A stretch of DNA of 8,308 bases from CAZAJS01 sp964485635 (lineage in GTDB: Bacteria; Pseudomonadota; Gammaproteobacteria; Francisellales; Francisellaceae), in the NCBI GenBank assembly GCA_964485635.1, contig CAZAJS010000057.1:1-8308 (forward strand), read 5' to 3'. Position numbers and translations under genes: made by a program. Positions 1 through 7,012 of this stretch are shown here, in pieces. The notes under the pieces were generated by a model. That model did not search any database. It had not been told where the DNA came from and saw only the letters and a list, made by a program, of their open reading frames with translations. The first letter of the stretch is position 1. Every line of letters starts with the position of its first letter.

Positions 1-529
1 CGATAGGTCCAGCCCCTGTTATTAGTATATCTTCACCGACTAAGTCATAAGTTAAGGTGGCATGCACGGCATTGCCAAACGGATCAAAAATACTGGCAAT
101 ATCTGAATGAATGTTATCTGAAATAACAAATACATTGCTTGCAGGCATGGCTAAATATTCCGCAAATGCCCCTGTCCGGTTAACTCCAATTCCTTGTGTA
201 TTTTGACATAAATGTTTCACTCCAGCACGACAGTTACGACACATCCCACAAGTAATATGCCCCTCACCAGAAACACGCTGTCCAATCGATAGGCCTGTAA
301 CCTGACTACCTAGTTGCACAATTTCACCAACGAATTCATGCCCAACGATCATCGGAACCGGAATCGTATTTTGCGCCCAATCATCCCATAAATAAATATG
401 TAAATCTGTACCACAAATTGCTGTTTTATGAATGTTAATTAAAACATCATTCGGCCCACATTCTGGAACTTGAGCATCGTGCGTCATCCAGATTCCTGGC
501 TGAGAATAACACTTGGTTAATGCTTTCAT
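1..529 (-). CDS. tdh: L-threonine 3-dehydrogenase, N-terminal 176 residues (runs off window)
   Basis: This zinc-dependent, NAD-dependent medium-chain dehydrogenase oxidises L-threonine to 2-amino-3-ketobutyrate in the cytosol, the step before Kbl. The start is ATG at 527-529. The visible protein follows E. coli Tdh almost throughout, with one extra residue near the N-terminus. Catalytic-zinc ligands are visible as Cys39 (TAICGTD), His64 and Glu65 (VGHE). The four structural-zinc cysteines are Cys94, Cys97, Cys100 and Cys108 (HITCGMCRNC followed by HLC). The segment ends in GAGPI, the beginning of the GxGxxG Rossmann loop, so the NAD-binding half lies beyond base 1. A Shine-Dalgarno AAGGAG sits just after the kbl stop codon, and the gap between the genes is 12 nt, so tdh is translated as the second gene of a kbl-tdh operon. 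Family membership is very secure; only the C-terminal half is unseen. Confidence 0.97.
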   Translation of the reverse strand, partial: MKALTKCYSQPGIWMTHDAQVPECGPNDVLINIHKTAICGTDLHIYLWDDWAQNTIPVPMIVGHEFVGEIVQLGSQVTGLSIGQRVSGEGHITCGMCRNCRAGVKHLCQNTQGIGVNRTGAFAEYLAMPASNVFVISDNIHSDIASIFDPFGNAVHATLTYDLVGEDILITGAGPI

Positions 530-541
530 TTTGACTGCTCC

Positions 542-1753
542 TTACTTAATCAAACCTAGCTGTCGTCCAGCCTCAGTAAATGCCTCGACTGCTTGGTCAA
601 TTTGTACTTTTGTATGCGCTGCAGACATTTGTGTCCGAATTCGAGCTAAACCTTTGGGAACAACTGGATAAGAAAAAGCAATCACATAAATACCTTTAGC
701 TAACAACGCATCTGCCATTTCAACTGCTTTATTCTCATCATAAATCATCACGGGAATAATCGCATGCTCACCGTCAATCAAATCAAATCCTGCTTGTTCC
801 ATTTGCGCTCGAAAATAACGTTGATTTTCTTTTAACTGTGATCGTAGCGTATCAGCAGCTTGGGCTTTTTTGACAGCGGTAATCGATGCATGAGCCAATG
901 CTGGGGCTAATGCATTTGAAAATAAATAAGGACGTGCTTTTTGTTTTAATAATTGTGCGATGGGGGCTTTTGCCGCTACAAATCCACCTGAAGCTCCGCC
1001 AAGTGCTTTACCCAACGTTCCTGTGATGATATCAACTTGGTCTTCTACCCCACAAAAGCTTGGAGTCCCTTTACCTTGATGTCCCATGAAACCAGTCGCA
1101 TGTGAATCATCCACCATCACAAGTGCCTGATACTGTTGTGCTAATTGGCAAATAACCGGTAAATTCGCAATAATGCCATCCATGGAAAAAACACCATCTG
1201 TGACAATTAATTTATAACGTGCTCCATCGGCATCAGCTTGTTTAAGCTGCTGTTCTAACTCAGCCATATCATTATTGGCATATCGATAACGCTTTGCTTT
1301 ACACAATCGAATGCCATCAATAATACTAGCATGATTCAACTGATCACTGATCACGGCATCCTCAGGTCCTAGAAGGGATTCAAAAACACCGCCATTCGCG
1401 TCAAAACAAGATGGAAAAACAATGGTCTCATCCATCCCTAAATACTCAGAAATCGTTGCCTCAAGCTGCTGATGTGGGGTTTGTGTCCCACAAATAAACC
1501 GCACAGAAGCCGCACCATAACCATATTGATCTAGACCCTGTTTAGCCGCTTGAATCAATTCTGGATCATCGGCTAATCCTAAATAATTATTCGCACAAAA
1601 GTTATAAACTTGTTGCCCATTAGCTAGACGAATCTTCACAGATTGATGTGAATCAATTAAGCGTTCGGCTTTATAAGTGCCTACTTGCTCCATTTGTGAT
1701 AACTGATCTGAAACTTGACGATAAAATGCTTTACAATTGACATAAGACATCAT
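542..1753 (-). CDS. kbl: 2-amino-3-ketobutyrate CoA ligase (glycine C-acetyltransferase)
   Basis: Kbl is a PLP-dependent enzyme of the alpha-oxoamine synthase family. It cleaves 2-amino-3-ketobutyrate with CoA to glycine and acetyl-CoA, taking over the unstable product of Tdh. The 403-residue protein is close to the 398 residues of E. coli Kbl and is collinear with it. The PLP Schiff-base lysine is Lys249 in GTLGKALGG. Other family marks are NFCANNYLGL (51-60), SCFDANGG (115-122), LNHASIIDG (139-147), VDDSHATG (214-221) and the C-terminal RIRTQMSAAHT. Two ATGs are adjacent at 1751-1753 and 1748-1750. The first is chosen because the Shine-Dalgarno AAGGTGG ends 7 nt upstream of it. The residues before about position 10 are not conserved, so the second ATG would change nothing important. 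The gene is first in the operon with tdh. Confidence 0.97.
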   Translation of the reverse strand: MMSYVNCKAFYRQVSDQLSQMEQVGTYKAERLIDSHQSVKIRLANGQQVYNFCANNYLGLADDPELIQAAKQGLDQYGYGAASVRFICGTQTPHQQLEATISEYLGMDETIVFPSCFDANGGVFESLLGPEDAVISDQLNHASIIDGIRLCKAKRYRYANNDMAELEQQLKQADADGARYKLIVTDGVFSMDGIIANLPVICQLAQQYQALVMVDDSHATGFMGHQGKGTPSFCGVEDQVDIITGTLGKALGGASGGFVAAKAPIAQLLKQKARPYLFSNALAPALAHASITAVKKAQAADTLRSQLKENQRYFRAQMEQAGFDLIDGEHAIIPVMIYDENKAVEMADALLAKGIYVIAFSYPVVPKGLARIRTQMSAAHTKVQIDQAVEAFTEAGRQLGLIK

Positions 1754-1788
1754 TCAATTTCCACCTTTAGTGTCTTGATACTAATCAG

Positions 1789-1818
1789 ATGATAGCAGAA
1801 ATTTTGAAAAGTTAGCAA
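1789..1818 (-). promoter_or_regulatory. Candidate sigma70 promoter of kbl-tdh
   Basis: On the minus strand there is an extended -10, TGC followed by TATCAT (1789-1794, 5 of 6 to consensus). An 18-nt spacer separates it from a -35-like TTGCTA (1813-1818, 4 of 6). It lies about 35 nt upstream of the kbl start codon, in the gap behind the outer-membrane protein gene. This supports separate transcription of kbl-tdh. It was found by eye only; no start site is known. Confidence 0.5.
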
Positions 1819-1894
1819 ATTGCCATAACAGCATCCAGGAATGATGAGTTAATCGGTGAATTAATGAGAATAGTCAAATAAGGTTACTTTTTTA

Positions 1895-2578
1895 TTAACT
1901 ACTGAAAGTGTAACTGATCCCACCGGTATAAACACTTGTTCCAGCTTCTGTCCCATCATCTTCAAGATCATAATAAGTCGCTTGTGCAAAAATATTAAAG
2001 TTATAAATTTGAAAACCAACACCGCCAGCAAACGCTGGGTTAAATGAATGTTCTGGCAACTTAAAGTCTTCTTTGATACTTTCATCAACCGTAAACTGAT
2101 TAAACGCATAACCAGCTTTTCCAAACACATTAAGCCCAAATGGTGTAACGAGCTTAACCTTGAAAAACAATGGCGCAGTAACTTGGTCTTGACGAATGGT
2201 TTCATCATTAATTAAATGCACTTGCTCAACATTATGCCCATAATTGATTCCGATTTCTGGACCAATTGATAAGAAATTTGTCAATGCAAAATCATACCCA
2301 AAGAAAATCCCTCCCATGATATTACCATTATCAAAATGGTCTTGTGGATCAGGATCATCAATAAAATCTGATAGTGCCCCGGTTGGTTTTGCATAACCTA
2401 CTTGTCCGCCGATTACAAACCCTGTTTTAGCTTCAGAAAAGGCCATGGGCTCTTGGGAAGCTGGCATAAAATTTTCTGCATGATCTTTAGGGATTTTAAC
2501 AATTGTGTGGTCATCATTAGCCATTGCACTCGTTACACTACCAATTAATAAACCAGTACTTATCAGTATTTTTTTCAC
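1895..2578 (-). CDS. Exported outer-membrane beta-barrel protein, family not identified
   Basis: The 227-residue product starts with a typical Sec signal peptide: Lys-Lys, a hydrophobic core, then SAMA with likely cleavage after Ala20. Mature residues 21 to about 50 are polar and not strand-like. From about residue 53 the chain alternates hydrophobic and polar residues with Gly/aromatic-rich segments such as FVIGGQVGYA, IMGGIFFGYDFAL and GGVGFQIYNFNIFAQATYY. It ends in GGISYTF followed by two serines. This is the pattern of small eight-stranded OmpA-like or porin-type barrels, although the usual C-terminal Phe is two residues from the end. The start is GTG (2576-2578), chosen because a strong Shine-Dalgarno AGGAGGG (2585-2591) lies 6 nt upstream and the signal peptide begins there. 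No ligand or pore function can be read. The gene stands alone, transcribed away from pncC. Confidence 0.85.
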   Translation of the reverse strand: MKKILISTGLLIGSVTSAMANDDHTIVKIPKDHAENFMPASQEPMAFSEAKTGFVIGGQVGYAKPTGALSDFIDDPDPQDHFDNGNIMGGIFFGYDFALTNFLSIGPEIGINYGHNVEQVHLINDETIRQDQVTAPLFFKVKLVTPFGLNVFGKAGYAFNQFTVDESIKEDFKLPEHSFNPAFAGGVGFQIYNFNIFAQATYYDLEDDGTEAGTSVYTGGISYTFSS

Positions 2579-2620
2579 TTTTAACCCTCCTAGTAAAAAT
2601 AAAACAGTAATTTCAATAAA

Positions 2621-2649
2621 ATTTTACCAAATGTTTTTTATTTATCCAA
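2621..2649 (-). promoter_or_regulatory. Candidate sigma70 promoter of the beta-barrel gene
   Basis: The minus strand carries an extended -10, TGG followed by TAAAAT (2621-2626, 5 of 6). Exactly 17 nt separates it from TTGGAT (2644-2649, a weak -35). The expected start point leaves a short A/T-rich leader containing the strong AGGAGGG ribosome site. The extended -10 makes up for the poor -35. Visual call only. Confidence 0.5.
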
Positions 2650-2668
2650 CCTTTTTGTTTGTATTATC

Positions 2669-2698
2669 TTGATTCATATGTGTTTTTTTCAGTAAAGT
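2669..2698 (+). promoter_or_regulatory. Possible promoter of pncC
   Basis: TTGATT (2669-2674) and TAAAGT (2693-2698, 4 of 6) are spaced by 18 nt, about 45 nt upstream of the pncC start. This divergent region of 162 bp must hold control signals for both flanking genes. The match is modest, and such AT-rich DNA produces chance hits. Confidence 0.3.
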
Positions 2699-2740
2699 GG
2701 TGATCTAATACAGCACTGATACAATAAGGATCTTATTGCA

Positions 2741-3238
2741 ATGAACCAATTACCCGAAATTGATCAACAAGTCGCAAATGAATTGATCGATCGAAAAGTA
2801 CAACTTGCTGTAGCTGAGTCATGTAGCGGTGGATTATTAGCACACCGATTAACGAATATTGCTGGTAGTTCACAATTTTTCAAAAATGGCATTATCACCT
2901 ACCACAATGCGGCTAAACATCAATTGCTTAACATTGACTTACAGCGGCTTCAGACTGAAGGAGCTGTTAACAGTTTTGTTGCTTGTGCCATGGCAAATAA
3001 TGTGGCAAAGCTATTTGAAAGTGATTGGGGCATTGGGATTACCGGGGTTGCTGGACCGAATCAGGATGATCATGGCAATCCAGTCGGAACTGTAATGATT
3101 TGAATTGCATCAAACCATGCGGTTTATCACTATGCCCATCATTTTATTGGAGATCGTATTGCCATTAAATGGCAAGCTACAACACATGCATTACAACATT
3201 TGTTAGATCATTTACAACAAGCGCATCAACCTCATTAA
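2741..3238 (+). pseudogene. pncC: Nicotinamide-nucleotide amidase (CinA C-terminal domain type), interrupted by an in-frame TGA
   Basis: Members of this family hydrolyse NMN to nicotinate mononucleotide and ammonia, in pyridine-nucleotide recycling. The ATG at 2741 lies 10 nt after AAGGA (2726-2730). Family marks are AESCSGG (25-31), IAGSSQFFKNGIITYHNAAK (40-59), GITGVAGP (99-106) and PVGTV (114-118). Codon 121 is TGA (3101-3103), two residues after the conserved GTV strand. The same frame then continues with recognisable family sequence (IAS, then FIGDR at 135-139, then the last helix) to a TAA at 3236-3238. Read through, the product would be 165 residues, the same length as E. coli PncC. 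The interruption is therefore one substitution in an otherwise full-length gene, probably recent. The 120-residue truncated product lacks the last strand and helix and is probably inactive. A sequencing error is possible. Confidence 0.85.
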
Positions 3239-3253
3239 AATCATTCTGTCATT

Positions 3254-3267
3254 TTGATTTTCATCAA
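3254..3267. promoter_or_regulatory. FNR/ANR-type operator, perfect TTGAT-N4-ATCAA
   Basis: TTGAT, TTTC, ATCAA is an exact match to the consensus bound by FNR and its relatives (ANR in Pseudomonas), the oxygen-sensing iron-sulfur activators. It lies between the pncC stop and the arc genes. Its centre (3260.5) is about 91-92 bp upstream of the start point predicted from the candidate arc promoter, which is an accepted class I distance for CRP/FNR proteins. A class II arrangement with a start near 3302 is also possible, but the -10 there is poor. Anaerobic activation of arginine deiminase operons by ANR is known in Pseudomonas; its use here is inferred. Confidence 0.7.
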
Positions 3268-3316
3268 TATTATTGAACAAATTATCGCATATCCACAGCC
3301 ATTGCATACGCTAAAC

Positions 3317-3345
3317 TTGCAACAAGATTGATATTTTCCTAAAAT
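3317..3345 (+). promoter_or_regulatory. Candidate sigma70 promoter of the arc operon
   Basis: TTGCAA (3317-3322, 4 of 6) and TAAAAT (3340-3345, 5 of 6) are separated by exactly 17 nt. The predicted start near 3352 leaves a leader of about 100 nt before arcA. The -10 runs directly into the tandem AAATAAYTT repeats, so much of this AT-rich stretch could mimic a -10. Confidence 0.45.
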
Positions 3346-3368
3346 AATTTAAATAACTTAAATAATTT
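3342..3368. repeat. Three tandem copies of a 9-bp AT repeat in the arc leader
   Basis: Three head-to-tail copies of AAATAAYTT occupy 3342-3350, 3351-3359 and 3360-3368; the middle copy has C where the others have T. The repeats overlap the candidate -10 and the presumed transcription start. They may simply be slippage-prone AT-rich DNA, or may help strand opening. No regulator known to me is identified by this motif. Confidence 0.7.
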
Positions 3369-3445
3369 AATGAATCAGCAAATGTGATACAAAAAATGAC
3401 TATGCGTGGTTTTGTTAATGTTAAGTTATTGAAATGTTGAACAAT

Positions 3446-3450
3446 GGAGA
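3446..3450 (+). promoter_or_regulatory. Ribosome binding site that fixes the arcA start
   Basis: GGAGA lies 5 nt before the ATG at 3456. It overlaps the alternative upstream ATG at 3444, which therefore has no ribosome site of its own. This places the arcA start at 3456. Confidence 0.65.
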
Positions 3451-3455
3451 CACTT

Positions 3456-4688
3456 ATGCAATTGTCAGTGAATAATGAAATTGGTGATTTAAAGACCGTA
3501 TTACTACATCGCCCTTCACATGAAATTGAAAATTTAACACCTGATTTACTCGAATCACTTTTATTTGATGACATTCCTTTTTTACAAGTCGCACAGCAAG
3601 AGCATGATGTATTTGCCCAAACGCTACGTGATGAAGGCGTCAATGTTTTATATTTACAAGACCTAGTTGCGGATATCCTGCAAAAACCGAATGTCCGTGA
3701 CAAGCTGTTCCAAGAGTTTTTTGATGAAGCAAATATTAAATCATCACGCCGTCAAGATTTACTTAAAAACTATTTATTATCACAAAAGGATAATCATGCC
3801 ATTGTTGAAAAAATGTTTAGCGGGATTCGTAAACATGAAGTTGACTTTAATGGCAATAGCTTAACAGATATTGTCAATGCTGATTACCCGTTTATTTGTG
3901 ACCCCATGCCCAATCTATATTTTTCACGTGATCCATTTGCTACCATTGGCCGTGGTATTTGTATGAACCATATGCATACGCATACACGTCAACGTGAAAC
4001 CTTATTTTCAAAATATATTTTTCAATATCATGATCTATTTACCGATCAAGAAATTCCATTCTGGTATCGAAGGGAAAACTCAATGGACATTGAGGGTGGC
4101 GATGTATTGATATTAAATGAAAACACTTTATGCATTGGGATTTCACAACGAACGAGGCCAGAAGCAATCGAACGTTTAGCCAATCGACTTTTTCAAAGTG
4201 ACATGTCAAATATCACAACCATTTTAGCATTTTATATCCCATCCTCACGGGCGTTTATGCATTTAGATACTGTCTTTACTCAAGTGGATCATGCTAAATT
4301 CACCATCCATGGTGAAATTGAAGGACCTTTATCTGTTTATCGAATCACGCCATCTAAAAGCACCAATGGTTTAAGCATTGATAAACAAGTTGATACTTTA
4401 GAAAAAATTCTTCAACCTTATTGTCCTAAACAAGTTGAATTGATTCGCTGCGGCGGTGGCGACAAAATTATTTCTGGTCGGGAACAATGGAACGATGGGT
4501 CAAACACATTAGCAATTCGCCCAGGTGAGGTTGTTGTCTACTCACGGAATTATGTCACTAATCAATTATTACAAGATCATGGCGTCAAAACCCATGTCAT
4601 TCCAAGCTCTGAGCTATCTCGAGGTCGCGGCGGGCCACGCTGTATGTCGATGCCACTCATTCGCGATAATATTCAATTGCCATCATGA
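3456..4688 (+). CDS. arcA: Arginine deiminase
   Basis: ArcA hydrolyses L-arginine to citrulline and ammonia, the first step of the arginine deiminase (ADI) pathway, in the cytosol. The protein is 410 residues from the chosen ATG (414 from the ATG at 3444), normal for the family. Guanidine-group-modifying enzyme marks, numbered from 3456, are FDDIPF near the N-terminus, NLYFSRDPF (153-161), EGGD (213-216), FMHLDTVF with the catalytic His269, and Cys396 as the nucleophile in GGPRCMSMP. No key residue is missing. Text such as LLHRP, EIENLTPD and SRGRGGPRCMSMP resembles Firmicutes-type ArcA more than the Pseudomonas form, which hints at horizontal acquisition. The gene ends with adjacent TGA and TAG stops (4686-4691). 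arcB follows after 27 nt, so arcA heads the operon. Confidence 0.97.
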   Translation: MQLSVNNEIGDLKTVLLHRPSHEIENLTPDLLESLLFDDIPFLQVAQQEHDVFAQTLRDEGVNVLYLQDLVADILQKPNVRDKLFQEFFDEANIKSSRRQDLLKNYLLSQKDNHAIVEKMFSGIRKHEVDFNGNSLTDIVNADYPFICDPMPNLYFSRDPFATIGRGICMNHMHTHTRQRETLFSKYIFQYHDLFTDQEIPFWYRRENSMDIEGGDVLILNENTLCIGISQRTRPEAIERLANRLFQSDMSNITTILAFYIPSSRAFMHLDTVFTQVDHAKFTIHGEIEGPLSVYRITPSKSTNGLSIDKQVDTLEKILQPYCPKQVELIRCGGGDKIISGREQWNDGSNTLAIRPGEVVVYSRNYVTNQLLQDHGVKTHVIPSSELSRGRGGPRCMSMPLIRDNIQLPS

Positions 4689-4715
4689 TAGGATTATTGT
4701 AAGGAGGAAAAAAAC

Positions 4716-5705
4716 ATGGCTGTCAATTTAAAAGGACGTAGTTTATTAACGTTAATGGATTTTTCACCATTAGAAATTCGTTATTTGCTTGATTTAGCAA
4801 GTGATTTAAAATCAAAAAAACGCATGGGGGTTAAAGGGACTGCCCTTGAGCGTAAAAATATTGTTTTGCTATTTGATAAATCTTCAACACGGACACGCTG
4901 TGCTTTTGAAGTTGCCGCATATGATGAAGGCGCTAATGTAACGTTTTTAACAAACTCACAATTTAAAGTTAAAGAATCGCTTGAAGATAGCGCTAAAGTT
5001 TTTGGACGTTTTTATGACGGGATTGAGTACCGTGGATTTGATCAAGAAACTGTCAAGGTTCTTGCACAGTATGCTGGCGTACCTGTTTGGAACGGTCTGA
5101 CTGATGTTGATCATCCAACACAGATTTTAGCCGATTTTCTAACATTACAAGAAAAATGTCCTGACAAAAAGCTCAGTGATATGAAACTAGTATTCACTGG
5201 TGATACTCGTAATAATATGACTTATGCTTTAATGTATGGTGCGGCTAAAATGGGAATGCATTTTGTTGCATTAGGCCCTGATACCTTAGCACCTGATCCA
5301 GCAGTCGTTGAAAAAGCCAATACCGTTGCTCAAACTACTGGGGCAACTATTGAATTTACATCAGATATCCAACATGCCGTTGCCAATGCAGATGCCATTT
5401 ATACAGATGTTTGGGTCTCAATGGGGGAAAAAGTGGATTATGCACAACGTGTGGCAATGCTCCAACCTTATCAAGTAACTCAATCCATGATGGAAAAAAC
5501 AGGCAACCCTAATACACTATTTATGCATTGTTTACCCGCCTATCATGATTTTGAAACAGAAAATGCACGTGAATTTCAAAAACAAGGGCTTGATATTCGA
5601 GAGGTCGAAGATACTGTTTTTCGCAGTCAAAACTCCGTTGTCTTTGATCAAGCAGAAAATCGAATGCATACAATTAAAGCCGTTATGGTTGCAACGATTA
5701 ATTAA
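4716..5705 (+). CDS. arcB: Ornithine carbamoyltransferase, catabolic
   Basis: In the ADI pathway this enzyme works in the catabolic direction, splitting citrulline with phosphate into ornithine and carbamoyl phosphate. The 329-residue length is normal. Carbamoyl-phosphate-binding STRTR is at 57-61, HPTQ at 133-136, the second-domain loop DVWVSMGE at 231-238 and HCLP at 271-274, so both domains are complete. The ATG at 4716 has a strong AAGGAGG 8 nt upstream. Sequence alone does not separate anabolic from catabolic enzymes firmly. The catabolic role is inferred from its place between arcA and arcC, where no arginine biosynthesis gene is present. The gene behind it is the arcD remnant. Confidence 0.96.
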   Translation: MAVNLKGRSLLTLMDFSPLEIRYLLDLASDLKSKKRMGVKGTALERKNIVLLFDKSSTRTRCAFEVAAYDEGANVTFLTNSQFKVKESLEDSAKVFGRFYDGIEYRGFDQETVKVLAQYAGVPVWNGLTDVDHPTQILADFLTLQEKCPDKKLSDMKLVFTGDTRNNMTYALMYGAAKMGMHFVALGPDTLAPDPAVVEKANTVAQTTGATIEFTSDIQHAVANADAIYTDVWVSMGEKVDYAQRVAMLQPYQVTQSMMEKTGNPNTLFMHCLPAYHDFETENAREFQKQGLDIREVEDTVFRSQNSVVFDQAENRMHTIKAVMVATIN

Positions 5706-5771
5706 TACAAATATACCAGCTTTTAAGGTTGCTTAATCCACATACTAATTTTTAATGAACAAGGCTTTGCC

Positions 5772-6000
5772 ATGACACACATCTTGTCAGCCAAAAAGCT
5801 AGGCATTTTGTCATCAACTTGCATTATAGTCGGAGCAAGAATCGGTGGCGGGGCTTTTCCTTTCTCCCCTATTTTGCCTGACGGATGCTGCAGCAAACCT
5901 GGGAATTTATCAAAGCATAAGCGGTGATTTATCCGTCAAACCAAAACAACATACCGAACAATCAACTCAAGCAAATCATGAATCATCAAAAAGGAGTTAA
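5772..6000 (+). pseudogene. arcD: Arginine/ornithine antiporter remnant: both ends kept, middle deleted, frame shifted
   Basis: An ATG at 5772, 7 nt after AAGG, opens a 51-codon frame that stops at 5925-5927. Residues 9-31 (KKLG, then IIVGARIGGGAF) match the start and first membrane helix of APC-family antiporters such as ArcD, whose motif is roughly VGSMIGGGIF. After about residue 33 the similarity is lost. A second frame, usable from about 5854 and clearest from 5878, reads LTDAAANLGIYQSISGDLSV and a polar tail. It ends at TAA 5998-6000, 2 nt before arcC, and resembles an antiporter C-terminus. Intact ArcD proteins have about 450-480 residues, so some 1.2-1.3 kb is missing. No functional transporter can result. 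The arcC ribosome site (AAGGAG, 5991-5996) lies inside the tail, which explains why the tail persists. The N-terminal match is firm, the C-terminal match tentative. Confidence 0.75.
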
Positions 6001-6002
6001 AT

Positions 6003-6950
6003 ATGAAAATCGTCCTAGCCCTCGGTGGTAATGCTTTACAAATGGATCATGACATTACTTCCGAAAGCCAATATCAAGCCTGCCAAAATAGTGCAAAACA
6101 TATTGTTAACCTCATTAAAGCCGGCCATGATGTTGCCGTTGTCCACGGAAATGGGCCTCAAGTCGGTGAAATTATTGCCGATATTGAATTAGCACATCAA
6201 ACGGATCCAAAGCACCCGTTATTCCCCTTTGATGTTTGTAGCGCCTTTACGCAAGGTTATATTGGCTATCATTTACAAAATGCGTTATTAGAGGCGCTGG
6301 CTCATGAAGGTATTGATAAAGCACCGATTACCTTAGTGACTCAAGTTCAAGTCAGTCAACATGATCCTGCATTTAGCAATCCAAGCAAGCCAATTGGTTC
6401 ATTTTATTCACAGGATGAAGCCATCAAAATGCAACAAGAAAACGGCTTTACCATGATGGAAGATGCTGGACGCGGTTGGCGTCGTGTGGTCCCATCTCCA
6501 AGTCCAATAGATATTGTTGAAAAAGCAACAATTCAACAACTTGTTAATCAAGGAAATTTAGTTATTGCTTGTGGCGGTGGCGGCATTCCTGTAGTGAAAG
6601 ATGAGCATCATTACCAAGGCGTTGAAGCTGTGATTGATAAGGATTTTGCCGCTGCGAAATTAGCTGAAGTCTTACAGGCTGATATGCTCATTATCTTAAC
6701 TGCAGTTGATCAAGTGGCTATTAACTTTAACCAACTGAATGAACAAGGGCTTGACTCAGTTTCTAATAAACAATTAGATGCCTTTATCCAAGAAGGCCAA
6801 TTTGCCAAAGGAAGCATGTTGCCAAAAGTCCAAGCCGCTAAAGCATTTGTTGAGGCTAATCCTGATAAAAAAGCAGTGATTGCTAATTTACATCAAGCAG
6901 GTGATGTTTTAAATGGTGCCGGGACAAGTATTTTTTATGAGCATCAATAA
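6003..6950 (+). CDS. arcC: Carbamate kinase
   Basis: ArcC transfers phosphate from carbamoyl phosphate to ADP, giving ATP and carbamate (then ammonia and CO2), the energy-yielding last step of the ADI pathway. The 315-residue protein has the amino-acid-kinase fold marks in order: LGGNAL (7-12), VHGNGPQVG (47-55), RVVPSPSP (161-168), CGGGGIPV (190-197), VIDKDFAAAKLA (210-221), LTAVDQVA (232-239) and FAKGSMLPKVQAA (267-279). It is intact and of normal length. AAGGAG is spaced 6 nt before the ATG at 6003. The gene is last in the operon, 2 nt after the arcD remnant stop. No hairpin with a T-run is visible after it, so the transcript end is unclear. Confidence 0.97.
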   Translation: MKIVLALGGNALQMDHDITSESQYQACQNSAKHIVNLIKAGHDVAVVHGNGPQVGEIIADIELAHQTDPKHPLFPFDVCSAFTQGYIGYHLQNALLEALAHEGIDKAPITLVTQVQVSQHDPAFSNPSKPIGSFYSQDEAIKMQQENGFTMMEDAGRGWRRVVPSPSPIDIVEKATIQQLVNQGNLVIACGGGGIPVVKDEHHYQGVEAVIDKDFAAAKLAEVLQADMLIILTAVDQVAINFNQLNEQGLDSVSNKQLDAFIQEGQFAKGSMLPKVQAAKAFVEANPDKKAVIANLHQAGDVLNGAGTSIFYEHQ

Positions 6951-7012
6951 ATAGTTAGATTAAATTTTTATTAACAGGCACACTTCTCATTTAAAATTGG
7001 CTATGTTATCCT
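6951..7012. other. Short intergenic stretch after arcC
   Basis: This AT-rich stretch has no clear terminator hairpin. TTAACA near 6971 and several TA-rich hexamers before 7013 could form a weak promoter, but no pair has convincing spacing. I see nothing else in it. Confidence 0.4.

Noticed and set aside
1850..1890. Terminator hairpin behind the beta-barrel gene
   Set aside because: There is only an imperfect ATTAAT/ATTAA pair around TCACCG, with no GC-rich stem and no T-run in the right place.
1861..2208. Minus-strand 115-codon ORF overlapping the beta-barrel gene
   Set aside because: It is a frame shadow of the gene at 1895-2578: no ribosome site, no plausible protein character, and the barrel frame has a signal peptide and promoter.
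3101..3103. TGA recoded as tryptophan or selenocysteine in pncC
   Set aside because: TGG is used for Trp elsewhere (for example in tdh), TGA is the natural stop of arcA at the expected family length, the family has no selenocysteine at this place, and no SECIS-like hairpin is evident. A plain nonsense change is simpler.
3311..3703. Minus-strand 130-codon ORF across the arc promoter and arcA start
   Set aside because: It lies antisense to conserved ArcA codons and the control region, has a Ser/Cys-rich composition typical of a shadow frame, and has no supporting signals.
4686..4691. Tandem TGA-TAG at the end of arcA as a special signal
   Set aside because: Double stops are common as insurance, and the ArcA C-terminus already ends at the normal family length.
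5850..5927. Programmed frameshift in arcD
   Set aside because: Even a perfect frame change would yield only about 75 residues of a protein of some 450-480. The lost middle shows a deletion, and no slippery heptamer is evident.
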